A stretch of DNA of 64,000 nucleotides, taken from NCBI RefSeq assembly GCF_000378125.1, contig NZ_KB899243.1, forward strand, positions 62,001 to 126,000, given 5' to 3'. Made by a program: the position numbers and the translations under genes. Under the pieces are notes generated by a model that worked only from the letters and a program-made list of their open reading frames with translations, ran no database searches and was not told the origin of the DNA. Below are positions 17,920 through 29,251 of this stretch, piece after piece (the first letter of the stretch is position 1; every line of letters begins with the position of its first letter). Source of the stretch: Rudaea cellulosilytica DSM 22992. Lineage in GTDB: Bacteria > Pseudomonadota > Gammaproteobacteria > Xanthomonadales > Rhodanobacteraceae.

Positions 17920-20127
17920 TCACAGCGCTTCGATAAGCACCAGCTCCGAGGATTCCGCGATCGGCAATTCCACAGTTGCGCCGCTTTGTGTCCACTCGTG
18001 CCCGCTGCGCGTGATGTCGGCAGAACTGCGGTCGCGGAAGCTAAGCCGGTAACGGCGCTGCGCATCGAGTCCGTGCAGCGGAAATGTGTGGCTCTTCGCA
18101 CCGGTCTCCGCGCCGCGGAAGGCGTACAGCACGCCCCGGCCACGTTTCGCATCGAAATATTCGATACCGTCCCAGCCCTTGCCGTCGGCACGCGCGCCGA
18201 CATGGTAGAGATCGGCTTCACGGATCAGCGGCCGCAGCGTCGTCTTGTAAAAATCGAGCTCCGCGCGCGCGATGCCATGCTGCTGCTTGCTCCACGTCGT
18301 CGTGTCGAGCATCAGCGTGAACCAGCCCATCATTCCGCTACGCAACATGTAGCGGAAATTTTCGATGCGTTTGGCCGGCCATTCCTTGACGTAGGTTTCG
18401 AGCATCGCCGGCGGCAGCACGTGACTCGCGTCGTAGAACGCCTGCCGGTTCGACACCGGATCGTAGGAGTCGACGATCGAGAAATAGTCTGCGTGCGCCG
18501 CGCTGCCGAAATCGACCATGCGCCCGCCGTCGTTGCACACTTCGAGCAGCAGGTCGGGATGGTCGCGGCGCAGTCCATCGTGGATATCGTAGTAGGCGCG
18601 CGCGGCGTGATAGCTCACGTCAGTCGAATTCGGCCCGTCCATCCAGATAAAGCCGTCGTCGCTGTATTTCTTCACGCGTTTCGGATCGCAGGTCGCGTGC
18701 TCATGGTCGGCGCGATCACAGCCCTGCGCGACGACATAGCCGTCGTGTTCGAGCATGTCGAGCTTGTACTCGCGCACGAGGCGATTGACCTCCTTCGCCA
18801 CCCATGCCTTCGCCGCCGGCACACCAATATCGATCGTCAGGCCCTTGAATTCCTCGGGCTTCCAGCCCGGCGGGGGATCGGTCGTGAGCCAGTCGCGTAT
18901 GGCCGGATCGGCGACGTCGAGCGCGCCTTTCTCCTTGCTGATTCCCGCCTGCACCCAATCCACCCAGAGGCCGAACTTCAGGCCGCGTGCGTGCGTGTGA
19001 TCGGCGAGCGGCGCAAGTCCGTGCGGGAATTTCTTCGCATCGGGATGCCAATCGCCGACCGCACGGAACCAGCCGGCATCGAGGTGGAACATCTCGAGGC
19101 CGAGCGTGGCCGCGTCGTCGATCATGCGTCGCGCCTGTGCGTCGCTGATCGCCATCGCGCTGCCCCAGCTGTTGTTCGTCGTCCACGGATAAGTCTGATC
19201 GCGCAATACGCGCGGATCGTTGATTGCTTCGCGAATCCAGCGCTTGAGCGCATTGCCCGCCTCGTCGATGCTGCCGTGCGTCGTGCCGAGGAACACGGTC
19301 GGCGCAACGAACTCGCCGCCGGCCGCCAGACGGGTGCGGAACGGACCCGCTTCGGGATTCAATCCGACACTGCCTTCGAGCATGTCGCCTCGACGCTTCA
19401 GGGTCATTGCGATGCGCCCGCTGAACTCGACGCCGAGGTACCAGCCGTCGCCAGTCTCGCTCTTGGAGCGCACAAGGAAATACGGAATGATCTCGCGCGG
19501 CTCGCCCTTGCGCGGATGCGCGAACGCACTCGATTCGCCGAACCAGTGGTAGCCGTCACCCACGTCGACGAGATGCGTGCCGACCGGCGGCGCCTCGCCT
19601 GCGCCCTTGTCGATCCAGAGCTGCTGCAGCGCCTGCGCAGCGGTCTTCCAGCGAAACGTGAAACTGTCCTGCAGCGGAATCCAGACTTCGCGCCCACCGC
19701 GGTTCTCGATGCGGATCGTATGTTCGAGCGGGCCATGCTCGCCGCGCGCCTGCCATTCCCAGCTCAGCGTGAGCCGGAAGGCGGGATCGCGATAGACCAA
19801 GGCCAGCGATTTCCCGTCGACGCGGCTCGCCTCGCGGTCGAGTTGCCAATGCAGGCGCGACGCCTTGCCGTCGATCGTCGCAAAGCCGATCAGCGGGTTT
19901 CCCGCATCGCCTTCGAACGCCGGGCCCGCCGCCGGTTGCAGCCGGCGAATGCGCGGCATCGTCACACTCGCCTCGACGACGAGTTGCGCATCGCGGTTAC
20001 CGAAATGGATCGCATTGAAATCCACCTCCTGCCCGGCGAACGCGTGCGATGCGAGGAACAGGGCGCCGCACAGGCACGCAAATGTCATCCTCCGCACTGC
20101 TCCAACGATTTGCGAAAACCTGGCCAT
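17920..20127 (-). CDS. Exported GH36-like alpha-galactosidase/melibiase
   Basis: A 735-residue clan GH-D enzyme with a signal peptide (MTFACLCGALFLASHAFA, starting at residue 14). An N-terminal beta-supersandwich (to about residue 300) leads into the TIM barrel: TTNNSWGSAMAISDAQARRM, FHLDAGWF, LKFGLWVDWVQ. The nucleophile region is YKLDMLEHDG (candidate D457). LLEVCNDGGRMVDFG and SIVDSYDPVSNRQ follow, with D553 or D556 the probable acid/base. GH36 enzymes remove alpha-galactosyl (or alpha-GalNAc) residues with retention. Differences from textbook GH36 (KLDML instead of KWDMN) mean a divergent subfamily. The ATG at 20127 has a GAGGGG site; an upstream in-frame extension overlaps the metG leader. 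It faces the GH65 copy 2 gene and completes the exported glycosidase set. Confidence 0.85.
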   Translation of the reverse strand: MARFSQIVGAVRRMTFACLCGALFLASHAFAGQEVDFNAIHFGNRDAQLVVEASVTMPRIRRLQPAAGPAFEGDAGNPLIGFATIDGKASRLHWQLDREASRVDGKSLALVYRDPAFRLTLSWEWQARGEHGPLEHTIRIENRGGREVWIPLQDSFTFRWKTAAQALQQLWIDKGAGEAPPVGTHLVDVGDGYHWFGESSAFAHPRKGEPREIIPYFLVRSKSETGDGWYLGVEFSGRIAMTLKRRGDMLEGSVGLNPEAGPFRTRLAAGGEFVAPTVFLGTTHGSIDEAGNALKRWIREAINDPRVLRDQTYPWTTNNSWGSAMAISDAQARRMIDDAATLGLEMFHLDAGWFRAVGDWHPDAKKFPHGLAPLADHTHARGLKFGLWVDWVQAGISKEKGALDVADPAIRDWLTTDPPPGWKPEEFKGLTIDIGVPAAKAWVAKEVNRLVREYKLDMLEHDGYVVAQGCDRADHEHATCDPKRVKKYSDDGFIWMDGPNSTDVSYHAARAYYDIHDGLRRDHPDLLLEVCNDGGRMVDFGSAAHADYFSIVDSYDPVSNRQAFYDASHVLPPAMLETYVKEWPAKRIENFRYMLRSGMMGWFTLMLDTTTWSKQQHGIARAELDFYKTTLRPLIREADLYHVGARADGKGWDGIEYFDAKRGRGVLYAFRGAETGAKSHTFPLHGLDAQRRYRLSFRDRSSADITRSGHEWTQSGATVELPIAESSELVLIEAL

Positions 20128-20233
20128 CCCCTCATCTCTCAACGGCAGAACGTTCCGCCGATTTGTACCACCCTCTGGGGAAGACATGAACCGCCATGCG
20201 ATAATCCACGGCGAACTTTCCGGAATCCGCTCA

Positions 20234-22342
20234 ATGTCCTCGCGCAACATCCTCGTCACCCACGCCCTGCCCTATGCGAACGGCCCCCTGCACATCGGCC
20301 ATTTGCTCGGCTATCTGCAATGCGACATCTGGGTGCGCGCGCGGCGCATGGCGGGCGACAAGGTCGTCTTCGTCAGCGCCGACGACGCACACGGCACGCC
20401 GATCATGCTCGCCGCAGAAAAGGCGGGTCTCGCACCGGAAGAATTCATCAAAGGCATCCAGGCCTCGCACGAGCGTGACTTCGCCGATTTCGGCGTGGTC
20501 TACGACAACTACTACACCACGCACTCGGAAGAAAATCGTGAACTCGCGAGCCTGATCTACACGCGCCTGCGCGATGCCGGGCATATCGAGAAGCGCTCGA
20601 TCCGTCAGCTCTACGATCCGGTCAAGCAGATGTTCCTGCCCGACCGTTACATCAAGGGCACCTGCCCGAACTGCGGCACGCCAGACCAGTACGGCGACAA
20701 TTGCGAGAACTGCGGTGCGACGTATGCCCCGACCGACCTGATCGATCCGCACTCGGTCGTCTCCGGCGCGACGCCGGAGCTGCGCGACTCGGAACACTAC
20801 TTCTTCAAGGTCGGCGACTTCACCACGTTGCTGCGCGGCTGGCTCGCAGGCAAGCTGACCAACAGCAAACCGGTCGTGCACTCGTCGGTCGCGGCCAAGC
20901 TCAAGGAATGGCTCAACGCCGAAGGCGGTGTGCGCGACTGGGACATTTCGCGCGACGCGCCCTACTTCGGCTTCCCGATTCCCGACGCACCGGGCAAATT
21001 CTTCTACGTCTGGCTCGACGCGCCGGTCGGCTACCTCGCCAGCTTCAAGAACTGGTGCACAAAGACCGGCACCGACTTCGACGCCTACCTCGCGCCGAAC
21101 AGCACGGCCGAGATGCACCACTTCATCGGCAAGGACATCGTCAACTTCCACGGCCTGTTCTGGCCGGCGATGCTGCACGGCGCGGAGCTGCGCACGCCGA
21201 CCGCGCTGCACGTCAACGGCTATCTCACCGTCAACGGCGCGAAGATGTCGAAGTCGCGCGGTACCTTCGTCATGGCTCGCACCTATCTCGACGCGGGCCT
21301 CGATGCGGACTATCTGCGCTACTACTTCGCGACGATCCTCGGTCCGGCGCCGGTCGATGTCGATCTCGACCTCAAGGCGTTCGAGGAGCGCGTCAATTCG
21401 CACCTCGTCGGCAAGTGGGTCAACATCGCGAGCCGCACCGCGGCCTTCGTACACAAACACTTCGGCGGCAAGCTCGCGGCGACGCTGCCCGCGAGCGAAG
21501 CCGCGGCCTACGCCAGCGCCGCGCATGAGCTCTCGCGTTGTGCCGACCAGTTCAATGCAGGTGAGTTTGCCGCTGCTACTCGCGACATCATGGGCGTTGC
21601 TGATGCAGCCAACGCCTACGTCGCCGCGAACGCTCCATGGAACCTGGCCAAGGACGAATCGAAGCTCGCGCAACTGCACACGGTGTGCACGCTCGCGCTG
21701 AACTATTTCCGCCTGCTCAGCGTGTACCTCGCACCGATCGTGCCGGCCACCGCAGCGCGTGCGCTCGCGCTGTTCAACGAGACGCCGGCCAGCTTCGATG
21801 CGGCGACGCAGCCGTTGCTCGGTACCGCGATCAACGAATTCTCCGCGCTTGCCGCGCGCATCGATACGAAGAAGGTCGAAGCGATGATCGAGGCGTCGAA
21901 GGAATCGCTGCAATCCGGCGCGGCCGCAACCGCACCCGAGAAGAAGAAATCCGTGAAGGCCGCGGCGCCGGCTGCACCGGCGAGCGACAAGCCGACGACG
22001 TCGACCGATGGTTTCATCTCGATCGACGACTTCGCCAAACTCGATTTGCGCATCGGCAAGGTACTCGCCTGCGCGTTCGTCGACGGCTCGGACAAGCTGT
22101 TGCGCTTCGAGCTCGACGCGGGTGAACTCGGCAAGCGCCAGATTTTCTCGGGCATCCGTGCCGCATACCAGGAACCCGAAAAGCTCGTCGGCCGTAACGT
22201 CGTCTTTATCGCCAACCTCGCGCCGCGCAAGATGCGCTTCGGCGTCTCTGAAGGCATGATCCTTTCCGCGGGTACAGGCGATGCCGACCTGTTCCTGCTC
22301 GATGCGGACCAGGGCGCACAGCCCGGAGCGCAGGTGAAATGA
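20234..22342 (+). CDS. metG: Methionyl-tRNA synthetase
   Basis: A 702-residue class I aminoacyl-tRNA synthetase that charges tRNA-Met. It shows the HIGH motif (PLHIGHLLG), the zinc knuckle with two CxxC pairs (CPNCGTPDQYG then CENCG), the KMSKS loop (AKMSKSRG), the anticodon-binding helical domain, and a Lys/Ala-rich linker. A C-terminal EMAP-II-like tRNA-binding domain (FAKLDLRIGKVLACAFV) promotes dimer formation. Length matches the long proteobacterial form. The start at 20234 gives MSSRNILVTHALPYANG, in line with family N-termini; upstream in-frame ATGs would add unrelated residues. The next gene overlaps by 4 bp. Confidence 0.98.
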   Translation: MSSRNILVTHALPYANGPLHIGHLLGYLQCDIWVRARRMAGDKVVFVSADDAHGTPIMLAAEKAGLAPEEFIKGIQASHERDFADFGVVYDNYYTTHSEENRELASLIYTRLRDAGHIEKRSIRQLYDPVKQMFLPDRYIKGTCPNCGTPDQYGDNCENCGATYAPTDLIDPHSVVSGATPELRDSEHYFFKVGDFTTLLRGWLAGKLTNSKPVVHSSVAAKLKEWLNAEGGVRDWDISRDAPYFGFPIPDAPGKFFYVWLDAPVGYLASFKNWCTKTGTDFDAYLAPNSTAEMHHFIGKDIVNFHGLFWPAMLHGAELRTPTALHVNGYLTVNGAKMSKSRGTFVMARTYLDAGLDADYLRYYFATILGPAPVDVDLDLKAFEERVNSHLVGKWVNIASRTAAFVHKHFGGKLAATLPASEAAAYASAAHELSRCADQFNAGEFAAATRDIMGVADAANAYVAANAPWNLAKDESKLAQLHTVCTLALNYFRLLSVYLAPIVPATAARALALFNETPASFDAATQPLLGTAINEFSALAARIDTKKVEAMIEASKESLQSGAAATAPEKKKSVKAAAPAAPASDKPTTSTDGFISIDDFAKLDLRIGKVLACAFVDGSDKLLRFELDAGELGKRQIFSGIRAAYQEPEKLVGRNVVFIANLAPRKMRFGVSEGMILSAGTGDADLFLLDADQGAQPGAQVK

Positions 22343-23289
22343 GCGCAGCAACGATCGAGTTCGACCACGGCATCAGCGCGATCGATACCGGCTTCTTTCG
22401 TCCGCAGTTCGACGCCAGCCATCTGATCGTCCACAACAGCCGCGCCGCTTTCGTCGACGTCGGCACCAATTATTCAATCCCACGTCTGCTCGAAGCGCTC
22501 GCTGCGAAAGGCGTCGGCGTCGACGCAGTCGACTGGGTGATCCTCACTCACGTGCATCTCGATCACGCCGGCGGCGCCGGCCTGCTGATGCAGCAATTGC
22601 CGAACGCCAGACTCGTCGTGCATCCGCGCGGCGCGCGCCATATGATCGACCCGTCGGCGCTGATCGCAGGCGCGACCGCCGTGTATGGCGCCGCGGAAAT
22701 CGAACGCAGCTACGGTACGTTGGCTCCAGTACCGGCCGAACGCGTCGTCCAGGCGTCCGACGGCCATGTCGTCGACCTCGCCGGGCGCGAACTGCTCTGC
22801 CTCGATACGCCGGGCCATGCGCGTCATCACATCTGCATCTGGGATGCGATGAGCCGTGCATTCTTCACCGGCGATACCTTCGGTCTGTCCTACCGCGAGT
22901 TCGACACCGACAAGGGCGCCTTCATCGTACCGACCTCGACGCCGGTGCAGTTCGAGCCCGATGCACTGCATGCCTCGATCGATCGCATGCTCGGTTTCGA
23001 ACCGCAGCAGATGTTCTTGACGCACTACAGCCGCGTGACCGGCGTCGAGCGTCTCGCTGCCGACCTGCACGAATCGATCGATGCGATGGTCGCGATCGCG
23101 CGCGCACATGCACACGACAGCGCGCGCCACGCGCGCATCGCGCACGATCTCGGCGAACTGTTCGTCACACGCTCGCAAGCGCACGGCTGCGCGCTCGACG
23201 TTGAGCACGTACGCGAACTGCTAGCGATGGATATCGAGCTGAATACGCAGGGTCTCGAGGTGTGGCTGGAAAAGCAGAGCAAGCAGTGA
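22339..23289 (+). CDS. Metallo-beta-lactamase-fold hydrolase
   Basis: A 316-residue cytoplasmic hydrolase. The dinuclear metal motif HVHLDHAGG is intact, followed by further ligand histidines and the TGDTFG aspartate segment. The C-terminal half (from about residue 200) is helical. Many members of this fold are glyoxalase- or lactonase-type hydrolases; I cannot assign a substrate. It overlaps metG by ATGA, so translation is probably coupled, and is followed 16 bp later by rnfB. Confidence 0.88.
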   Translation: MSAATIEFDHGISAIDTGFFRPQFDASHLIVHNSRAAFVDVGTNYSIPRLLEALAAKGVGVDAVDWVILTHVHLDHAGGAGLLMQQLPNARLVVHPRGARHMIDPSALIAGATAVYGAAEIERSYGTLAPVPAERVVQASDGHVVDLAGRELLCLDTPGHARHHICIWDAMSRAFFTGDTFGLSYREFDTDKGAFIVPTSTPVQFEPDALHASIDRMLGFEPQQMFLTHYSRVTGVERLAADLHESIDAMVAIARAHAHDSARHARIAHDLGELFVTRSQAHGCALDVEHVRELLAMDIELNTQGLEVWLEKQSKQ

Positions 23290-23305
23290 CTTCCCCTGTT
23301 CACCG

Positions 23306-23917
23306 ATGACACTTGATCTGGTTGTTCGCATCGACGCCCTGCTGCCGCAGACGCAGTGCACGCGCTGCGGCTATCCGGCCTGCCTCGCCTATGCCGAGGC
23401 GATTGCGTCGGGCGAAGCCGACATCAACCAGTGTCCGCCCGGCGGCGCACAGGGCATCCGCGAACTCGCCGCGATGCTCGGGCGCGAAGCGAAGCCGCTC
23501 AATCCGGCGAACGGCGTCGAGAAACCGGCCGAGATCGCGGTCATCGATGAAGACGCCTGCATCGGTTGCACCAAGTGCATCCAGGTCTGCCCGGTCGACG
23601 CAATCATCGGCGCGAACAAGCTCATGCATACGGTGCTGAGCGAAGAATGCAACGGCTGCGAACTGTGCATTCCGGCCTGCCCGGTTGATTGCATCACGAT
23701 GCTCGTCGACGACACGCAACTCGATGCGTCGCACAACGCGCGTGCCGAGCACTATCATCGCCGCTACGAGGCGCGCAATGCGCGGCTCGCACGCGAGCGC
23801 GCCGAGCACGAACAGGCAATCGCCGCGCGCAAGGCCGAGGTGCACGCGGGCACACGCAGCGCCGTGCTCGAGGCGATCGCGCGCGCCAAGGCCAAGAAAG
23901 GAATGCCGAATCCATGA
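23306..23917 (+). CDS. rnfB: RnfB-like iron-sulfur ferredoxin protein
   Basis: A 203-residue electron-transfer protein. Residues about 18-47 carry the RnfB-type Fe-S motif (CTRCGYPAC, then C at QCPPGG). Two 4Fe-4S cluster motifs follow, [12 protein letters not shown] and [12 protein letters not shown]. The C-terminal 60 residues are Arg/Ala-rich and charged. Unlike canonical RnfB it lacks the N-terminal membrane anchor, and no other rnf genes are adjacent. It is therefore a stand-alone ferredoxin of the type found next to nth in Xanthomonadales. It overlaps nth by 4 bp, which suggests a link to supplying electrons or clusters to the Fe-S enzyme Nth; that is inference. Confidence 0.88.
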   Translation: MTLDLVVRIDALLPQTQCTRCGYPACLAYAEAIASGEADINQCPPGGAQGIRELAAMLGREAKPLNPANGVEKPAEIAVIDEDACIGCTKCIQVCPVDAIIGANKLMHTVLSEECNGCELCIPACPVDCITMLVDDTQLDASHNARAEHYHRRYEARNARLARERAEHEQAIAARKAEVHAGTRSAVLEAIARAKAKKGMPNP

Positions 23918-24561
23918 ATGCGGAAAAACGCGCCGAAATCTTCCGCCGCCTGCGCGAAGTCAACCCGAAGCCGCGCAGCGAGCTCGAATACGCCACGCCG
24001 TTCCAGTTGCTGATCTCGGTGATTCTGTCGGCGCAGGCGACCGACGTCGGCGTGAACAAGGCGACGCGCAAGCTCTATCCGGTCGCGGGCACCGCAGAGA
24101 CGATCCTTGCGCTCGGCGAGGAAAAGCTGCGCGGCTACATTTCCACGATCGGCCTGTTCAATGCCAAGGCGAAGAACGTCATCGCGACCTGCAGGATCCT
24201 GGTCGAGGAATACGGCGGCGACGTGCCGCGCACGCGCGAAGCGCTTGAGGCGTTGCCCGGCGTCGGCCGCAAGACCGCGAACGTCGTGCTCAATACCGCG
24301 TTCGGCATGCCGACGATCGCGGTTGACACGCACATCTTCCGCGTCGCCAATCGCACCGGACTCGCTCCGGGCAAGACGGTGCGCGCGGTCGAAGACAAGC
24401 TCGAGAAAGTCGTGCCCGACGAATTCAAGCTCGACGCGCACCACTGGCTGATCCTGCACGGCCGCTACGTGTGCAAGGCGCGCAAACCCGATTGTCCGCA
24501 ATGCGTGATCCGCGACCTGTGCGAGTACAAGCACAAGACGAAGGCGGAAAACATCAAGTGA
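23914..24561 (+). CDS. nth: Endonuclease III (DNA glycosylase/AP lyase)
   Basis: A 215-residue base-excision-repair enzyme removing oxidised pyrimidines. The helix-hairpin-helix motif [14 protein letters not shown] carries catalytic K120, and [11 protein letters not shown] carries D138, both at the E. coli numbering. The C-terminal C-x6-C-x2-C-x5-C motif ([17 protein letters not shown]) binds the 4Fe-4S cluster. The start overlaps the rnfB stop (ATGA). The last 8 bp overlap the convergent GNAT gene. Confidence 0.97.
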   Translation: MNAEKRAEIFRRLREVNPKPRSELEYATPFQLLISVILSAQATDVGVNKATRKLYPVAGTAETILALGEEKLRGYISTIGLFNAKAKNVIATCRILVEEYGGDVPRTREALEALPGVGRKTANVVLNTAFGMPTIAVDTHIFRVANRTGLAPGKTVRAVEDKLEKVVPDEFKLDAHHWLILHGRYVCKARKPDCPQCVIRDLCEYKHKTKAENIK

Positions 24562-25144
24562 GCGGACGCAGCCAGAAGCGCAACTGATGCGGCGTCGGCG
24601 CGCTCGCGCCGATCTCCTGCCACTCGATCGTGCAGAACATGTCGGCCTGGCGCGTGTAACCGCGCTTGTTCCAGAACACATCGTTCGGACGAAAACCTTC
24701 CGGCTTGCGCGGATCACCGGCGTCGCGCTCGACCGCGCAGAATGCGGTCAGCGCGAAACGCCCCAGGCGCCGTGCATAGCCTTCGCGTTCTTCGAAGAAG
24801 CGATGGCCGAGCCCGTGGCCTCGATACTCGCGCAGCAGCACCGATTCGCCGAAGTAGAACACGTCGCCGAGCGCGATACCGCGGTCGAGGAACGGTTTCT
24901 GGAACGCTGCGGTCTCGTCGGTCAGCGGAATGCCGGTCGACGCGCCGATCACGCGCTCGCCATCGAACGCGAGCACGAACAGGCTCTCGGGTGATTTTGC
25001 GTAGGTCGCGAGGTACTGCTTCTCGTAGTCGCGATCGCCCGCATACAGATAAGGCCAGTCGCGGAACACGGCGATGCGCAATGCAGCCACGGCGTCGAGA
25101 TACGGTTCGATCTGCGCGCCGCTGAACGTCTTAACTTCGATCAT
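24554..25144 (-). CDS. GNAT-family N-acetyltransferase
   Basis: A 196-residue acetyltransferase-fold protein with the acetyl-CoA loop region (LLREYRGHGLGHRFFEEREGYA) and a preceding beta-strand FGESVLL. The N-terminus (ALRIAVFRDWPYLYAGDRDYE) resembles uncharacterised GNAT proteins. The acceptor is unknown. It converges with nth (8 bp overlap of 3' ends). Confidence 0.82.
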   Translation of the reverse strand: MIEVKTFSGAQIEPYLDAVAALRIAVFRDWPYLYAGDRDYEKQYLATYAKSPESLFVLAFDGERVIGASTGIPLTDETAAFQKPFLDRGIALGDVFYFGESVLLREYRGHGLGHRFFEEREGYARRLGRFALTAFCAVERDAGDPRKPEGFRPNDVFWNKRGYTRQADMFCTIEWQEIGASAPTPHQLRFWLRPLT

Positions 25145-25268
25145 GCGGGCGACGATAGCTTAAGCCGCCGCAGCCGCAAAGCCGGCACCAGCGCTGTGCC
25201 ATCGGCAACACAGCAGGATACGTTGTAGGATTGGGCCCGGCAATCCATCGACACGTACGAGCCAGGCC

Positions 25269-26789
<1,521 letters not shown>

Positions 26790-26834
26790 GAGTCTCAGCG
26801 CGCGCCTCGCTTTGATCGGCACGTCGCGCGCAGT

Positions 26835-28121
26835 TCACAATGCCGGTGGCGCACTGAATGCGCGAGCCACCCACTCTGCCGCACCCTGCCCCGCGATCTT
26901 GCCGCTCGCAAAGCAAGCCGTGAGCAGATAACCGCCGGTCGGCGCTTCCCAGTCGATCATTTCGCCGGCGCAAAACACGCCGGGCAGCGACTTCAGCATG
27001 AGCTGTTCGTCGAGCGCGGCGAAACGCACGCCGCCTGCGGTGCTGATCGCCTCGTCGAGTGGACGCGGGCGGACCAAGGTCAGCGGCAATGCCTTGATTG
27101 CCCGGGCTAGGTTTTCCGGATTTTGCATCGCGTCCTTCGCGAGCAATTCGTATAACAGCCCGGTCTTCACGCCATCGATGCCCGCATGCCGGCGCAGATG
27201 CTCGCTCAGCGTGCGCTTGCCGCGCGGCTGGGCGAGATCGCGCGCGAGGCGCTCGACATCACGTGCCGGCGCGAGATCGAGATGGATCGTCGCACTGCCC
27301 TTCGCGGCAATTACATCGCGCAACTCGGCGCTGAGCGCGTAGATCAGACTGCCTTCTACACCATGCGCAGTGACGACGAATTCGCCCTGACGGCGAACAT
27401 CGTTGCCACTGCCGTCGCGCCAGGCAACGACGACCGGCTTGATCGGCTGACCGGCGTATTTGTTCGCGAAGAACTCGCTCCAGCCTTCGACGCCGTCGCG
27501 CGCGACTTCGAAACCGCAATTGGCCGGCTGCAACGGCGCCAGGTCAACCGCGCGCGATTCGAGCATCCGTGTCCACGATCCGTCCGATCCGAGCACCGGC
27601 CAGCTGCCGCCGCCGAGCGCGAGGACAACCGCGTCGGCGCGCACCACGCGCTCGTCATCCTCATGCGCGAAGCGCAACGCGTCGTCGTCGTTCCAGCCGA
27701 GCCAGCGGTGATGCACATGAAAATTGACGCCACTCGCGCGCAGCCGTCGCACCCAGCCGCGCAGCAACGGGGCGGCCTTGAGATCACTCGGAAACACTCG
27801 ACCCGACGTGCCGACGAAGGTTTCCACACCGAGCCCGCGCGCCCATTCGCGTAGCGCATCGGCATCGAATTTTTCCAGCCATGCGCGCATTTCGCGCTCG
27901 CGCCCGCGATAGCGCGATACGAACCGCTCGAACGGATCGGAATGAGTGAGGTTGAGCCCGCCCTTGCCCGCGATCAGGAATTTGCGCCCGACCGAGCCCA
28001 TGCGCTCGTAGACATCGACAGTTGCACCCGCAGCGCGCGCCGTTTCAGCAGCCATCAGGCCAGCAGGGCCGCCGCCGATGACCGCGACCCGGCGTGCGCC
28101 CTCAGACCGGGCCACGGTCAT
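26835..28121 (-). CDS. FAD-dependent oxidoreductase, HI0933/TIGR03862-like flavoprotein
   Basis: A 428-residue flavoprotein. The N-terminal Rossmann motif VAVIGGGPAGLMAAETA is followed by the family-specific SVGRKFLIAGKGGLNLTHSD. The C-terminal FAD motif SLPGVFCAGEMIDWEAPTGGYLL is also clear. These are hallmarks of the HI0933 (YhiN/BaiN) group and its TIGR03862 branch; the physiological substrate is not established for this branch. It is codirectional with the LysR gene upstream (120 bp gap). Confidence 0.88.
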   Translation of the reverse strand: MTVARSEGARRVAVIGGGPAGLMAAETARAAGATVDVYERMGSVGRKFLIAGKGGLNLTHSDPFERFVSRYRGREREMRAWLEKFDADALREWARGLGVETFVGTSGRVFPSDLKAAPLLRGWVRRLRASGVNFHVHHRWLGWNDDDALRFAHEDDERVVRADAVVLALGGGSWPVLGSDGSWTRMLESRAVDLAPLQPANCGFEVARDGVEGWSEFFANKYAGQPIKPVVVAWRDGSGNDVRRQGEFVVTAHGVEGSLIYALSAELRDVIAAKGSATIHLDLAPARDVERLARDLAQPRGKRTLSEHLRRHAGIDGVKTGLLYELLAKDAMQNPENLARAIKALPLTLVRPRPLDEAISTAGGVRFAALDEQLMLKSLPGVFCAGEMIDWEAPTGGYLLTACFASGKIAGQGAAEWVARAFSAPPAL

Positions 28122-28241
28122 TCACCTTGTCGGAAATTTTTCGCACGGTTTGTTCTTCTTCGCTGCCGAGCGCAGAGGGTGGCGGCCGCGTAATCTACCA
28201 TCCGCAGGTGCTGCGCGGGGCTCGCACATCCAGCGCCGACA

Positions 28242-29144
28242 TCACGACGGTGTGGCAAGGTGCTGGCGCAGATGCTCGATGAACGCGCGCACCTTCGCCG
28301 GCGGCTCGCGTCCCGGATAAACCGCGAAGATGCCGCCGTCGGGTAACCGATGCCGCGGGAGAACCTGCACCAGTCGGCCGGTGCGTAGATCCTCGTCGAC
28401 CAGATAGTCGGGCAGCACCGACAGCCCGGCGCCGGCACGCACGAACGCTTGCACGGTCAGCGTGCTGTTGGTCTGCAGAGTCGTATGCAGGCGCACCGTC
28501 GTGCGCGTGCCGCGCTGCGAAGCGAAGGTCCAGCGCAACGGCGAGCGCAGCGCGGACAAGGCAATCCAATCGTGCGCGGCGAGATCGCGTGGGTGCGTCG
28601 GCGCGCCGCGCTCCGACAGATATGCGGGAGCGGCAACGAGGCATTGGCGAAATGCCGCCAAGCGCGCTGCGCGCAAGCTGGAATTGCGCAGCCAGCCGAT
28701 GCGAATCGACAGATCGAAATGCTCGGCAATCGGGTCGGCGATACGATCGGTGACGACGAGATCGATCTCGATCTGCGGGTACGCGTGCTTGAAGCTTGCC
28801 AGCGCCGGCGCGATGACTGCCGGGCCATAGTCGCCCGCCGCGGTGACGCGCAGCAATCCCGATGGCCTGTGGCGCGCTGCACCCACGCGCGCGATCGCTG
28901 CGCGCGCCTCGTCGAGCAGGCGCATGCTGTCCGCATGGAACTGTTCGCCGGCGGAGGTCAGTGCCATGCGCCGCGTCGTGCGCAACACGAGCGTGACGCC
29001 GAGCTCGGTCTCCAGCGCCGCGAGCTGCTGGCTGACCCGCGACTTGGTCGTGCCCAGCCGCTGCGCTGCGGCAGTAAACGAGCCCGCTTCGACGAGAGCG
29101 GTGAACACGACCAGGCGGTTCAGATCGACTTCGGATTCGTGCAC
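28242..29144 (-). CDS. LysR-family transcriptional regulator
   Basis: A 300-residue LysR regulator with an N-terminal winged HTH (DLNRLVVFTALVEAGSFTAA to SRVSQQLAALE) and a C-terminal inducer-binding domain (about 90-300). It is divergent from the exported MBL-fold gene with about 107 AT-richer bp between the starts. By the usual LysR arrangement it probably controls that gene and the two after it. The inducer is unknown. Confidence 0.9.
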   Translation of the reverse strand: MHESEVDLNRLVVFTALVEAGSFTAAAQRLGTTKSRVSQQLAALETELGVTLVLRTTRRMALTSAGEQFHADSMRLLDEARAAIARVGAARHRPSGLLRVTAAGDYGPAVIAPALASFKHAYPQIEIDLVVTDRIADPIAEHFDLSIRIGWLRNSSLRAARLAAFRQCLVAAPAYLSERGAPTHPRDLAAHDWIALSALRSPLRWTFASQRGTRTTVRLHTTLQTNSTLTVQAFVRAGAGLSVLPDYLVDEDLRTGRLVQVLPRHRLPDGGIFAVYPGREPPAKVRAFIEHLRQHLATPS

Positions 29145-29251
29145 GACAGATTGTCCAGAAAAATTGGACGATGATTTCCAATTTGAGCAGTTTATCTAAT
29201 CAATATTTCAGCGCAAGCTAGCGAGACTCACCGCGAACTTTGGAGCCCGTC

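Noticed and set aside
28195-29181. 328-codon minus frame over the LysR gene
   Set aside because: Out of frame with the clear LysR HTH at 28242-29144; no domain.
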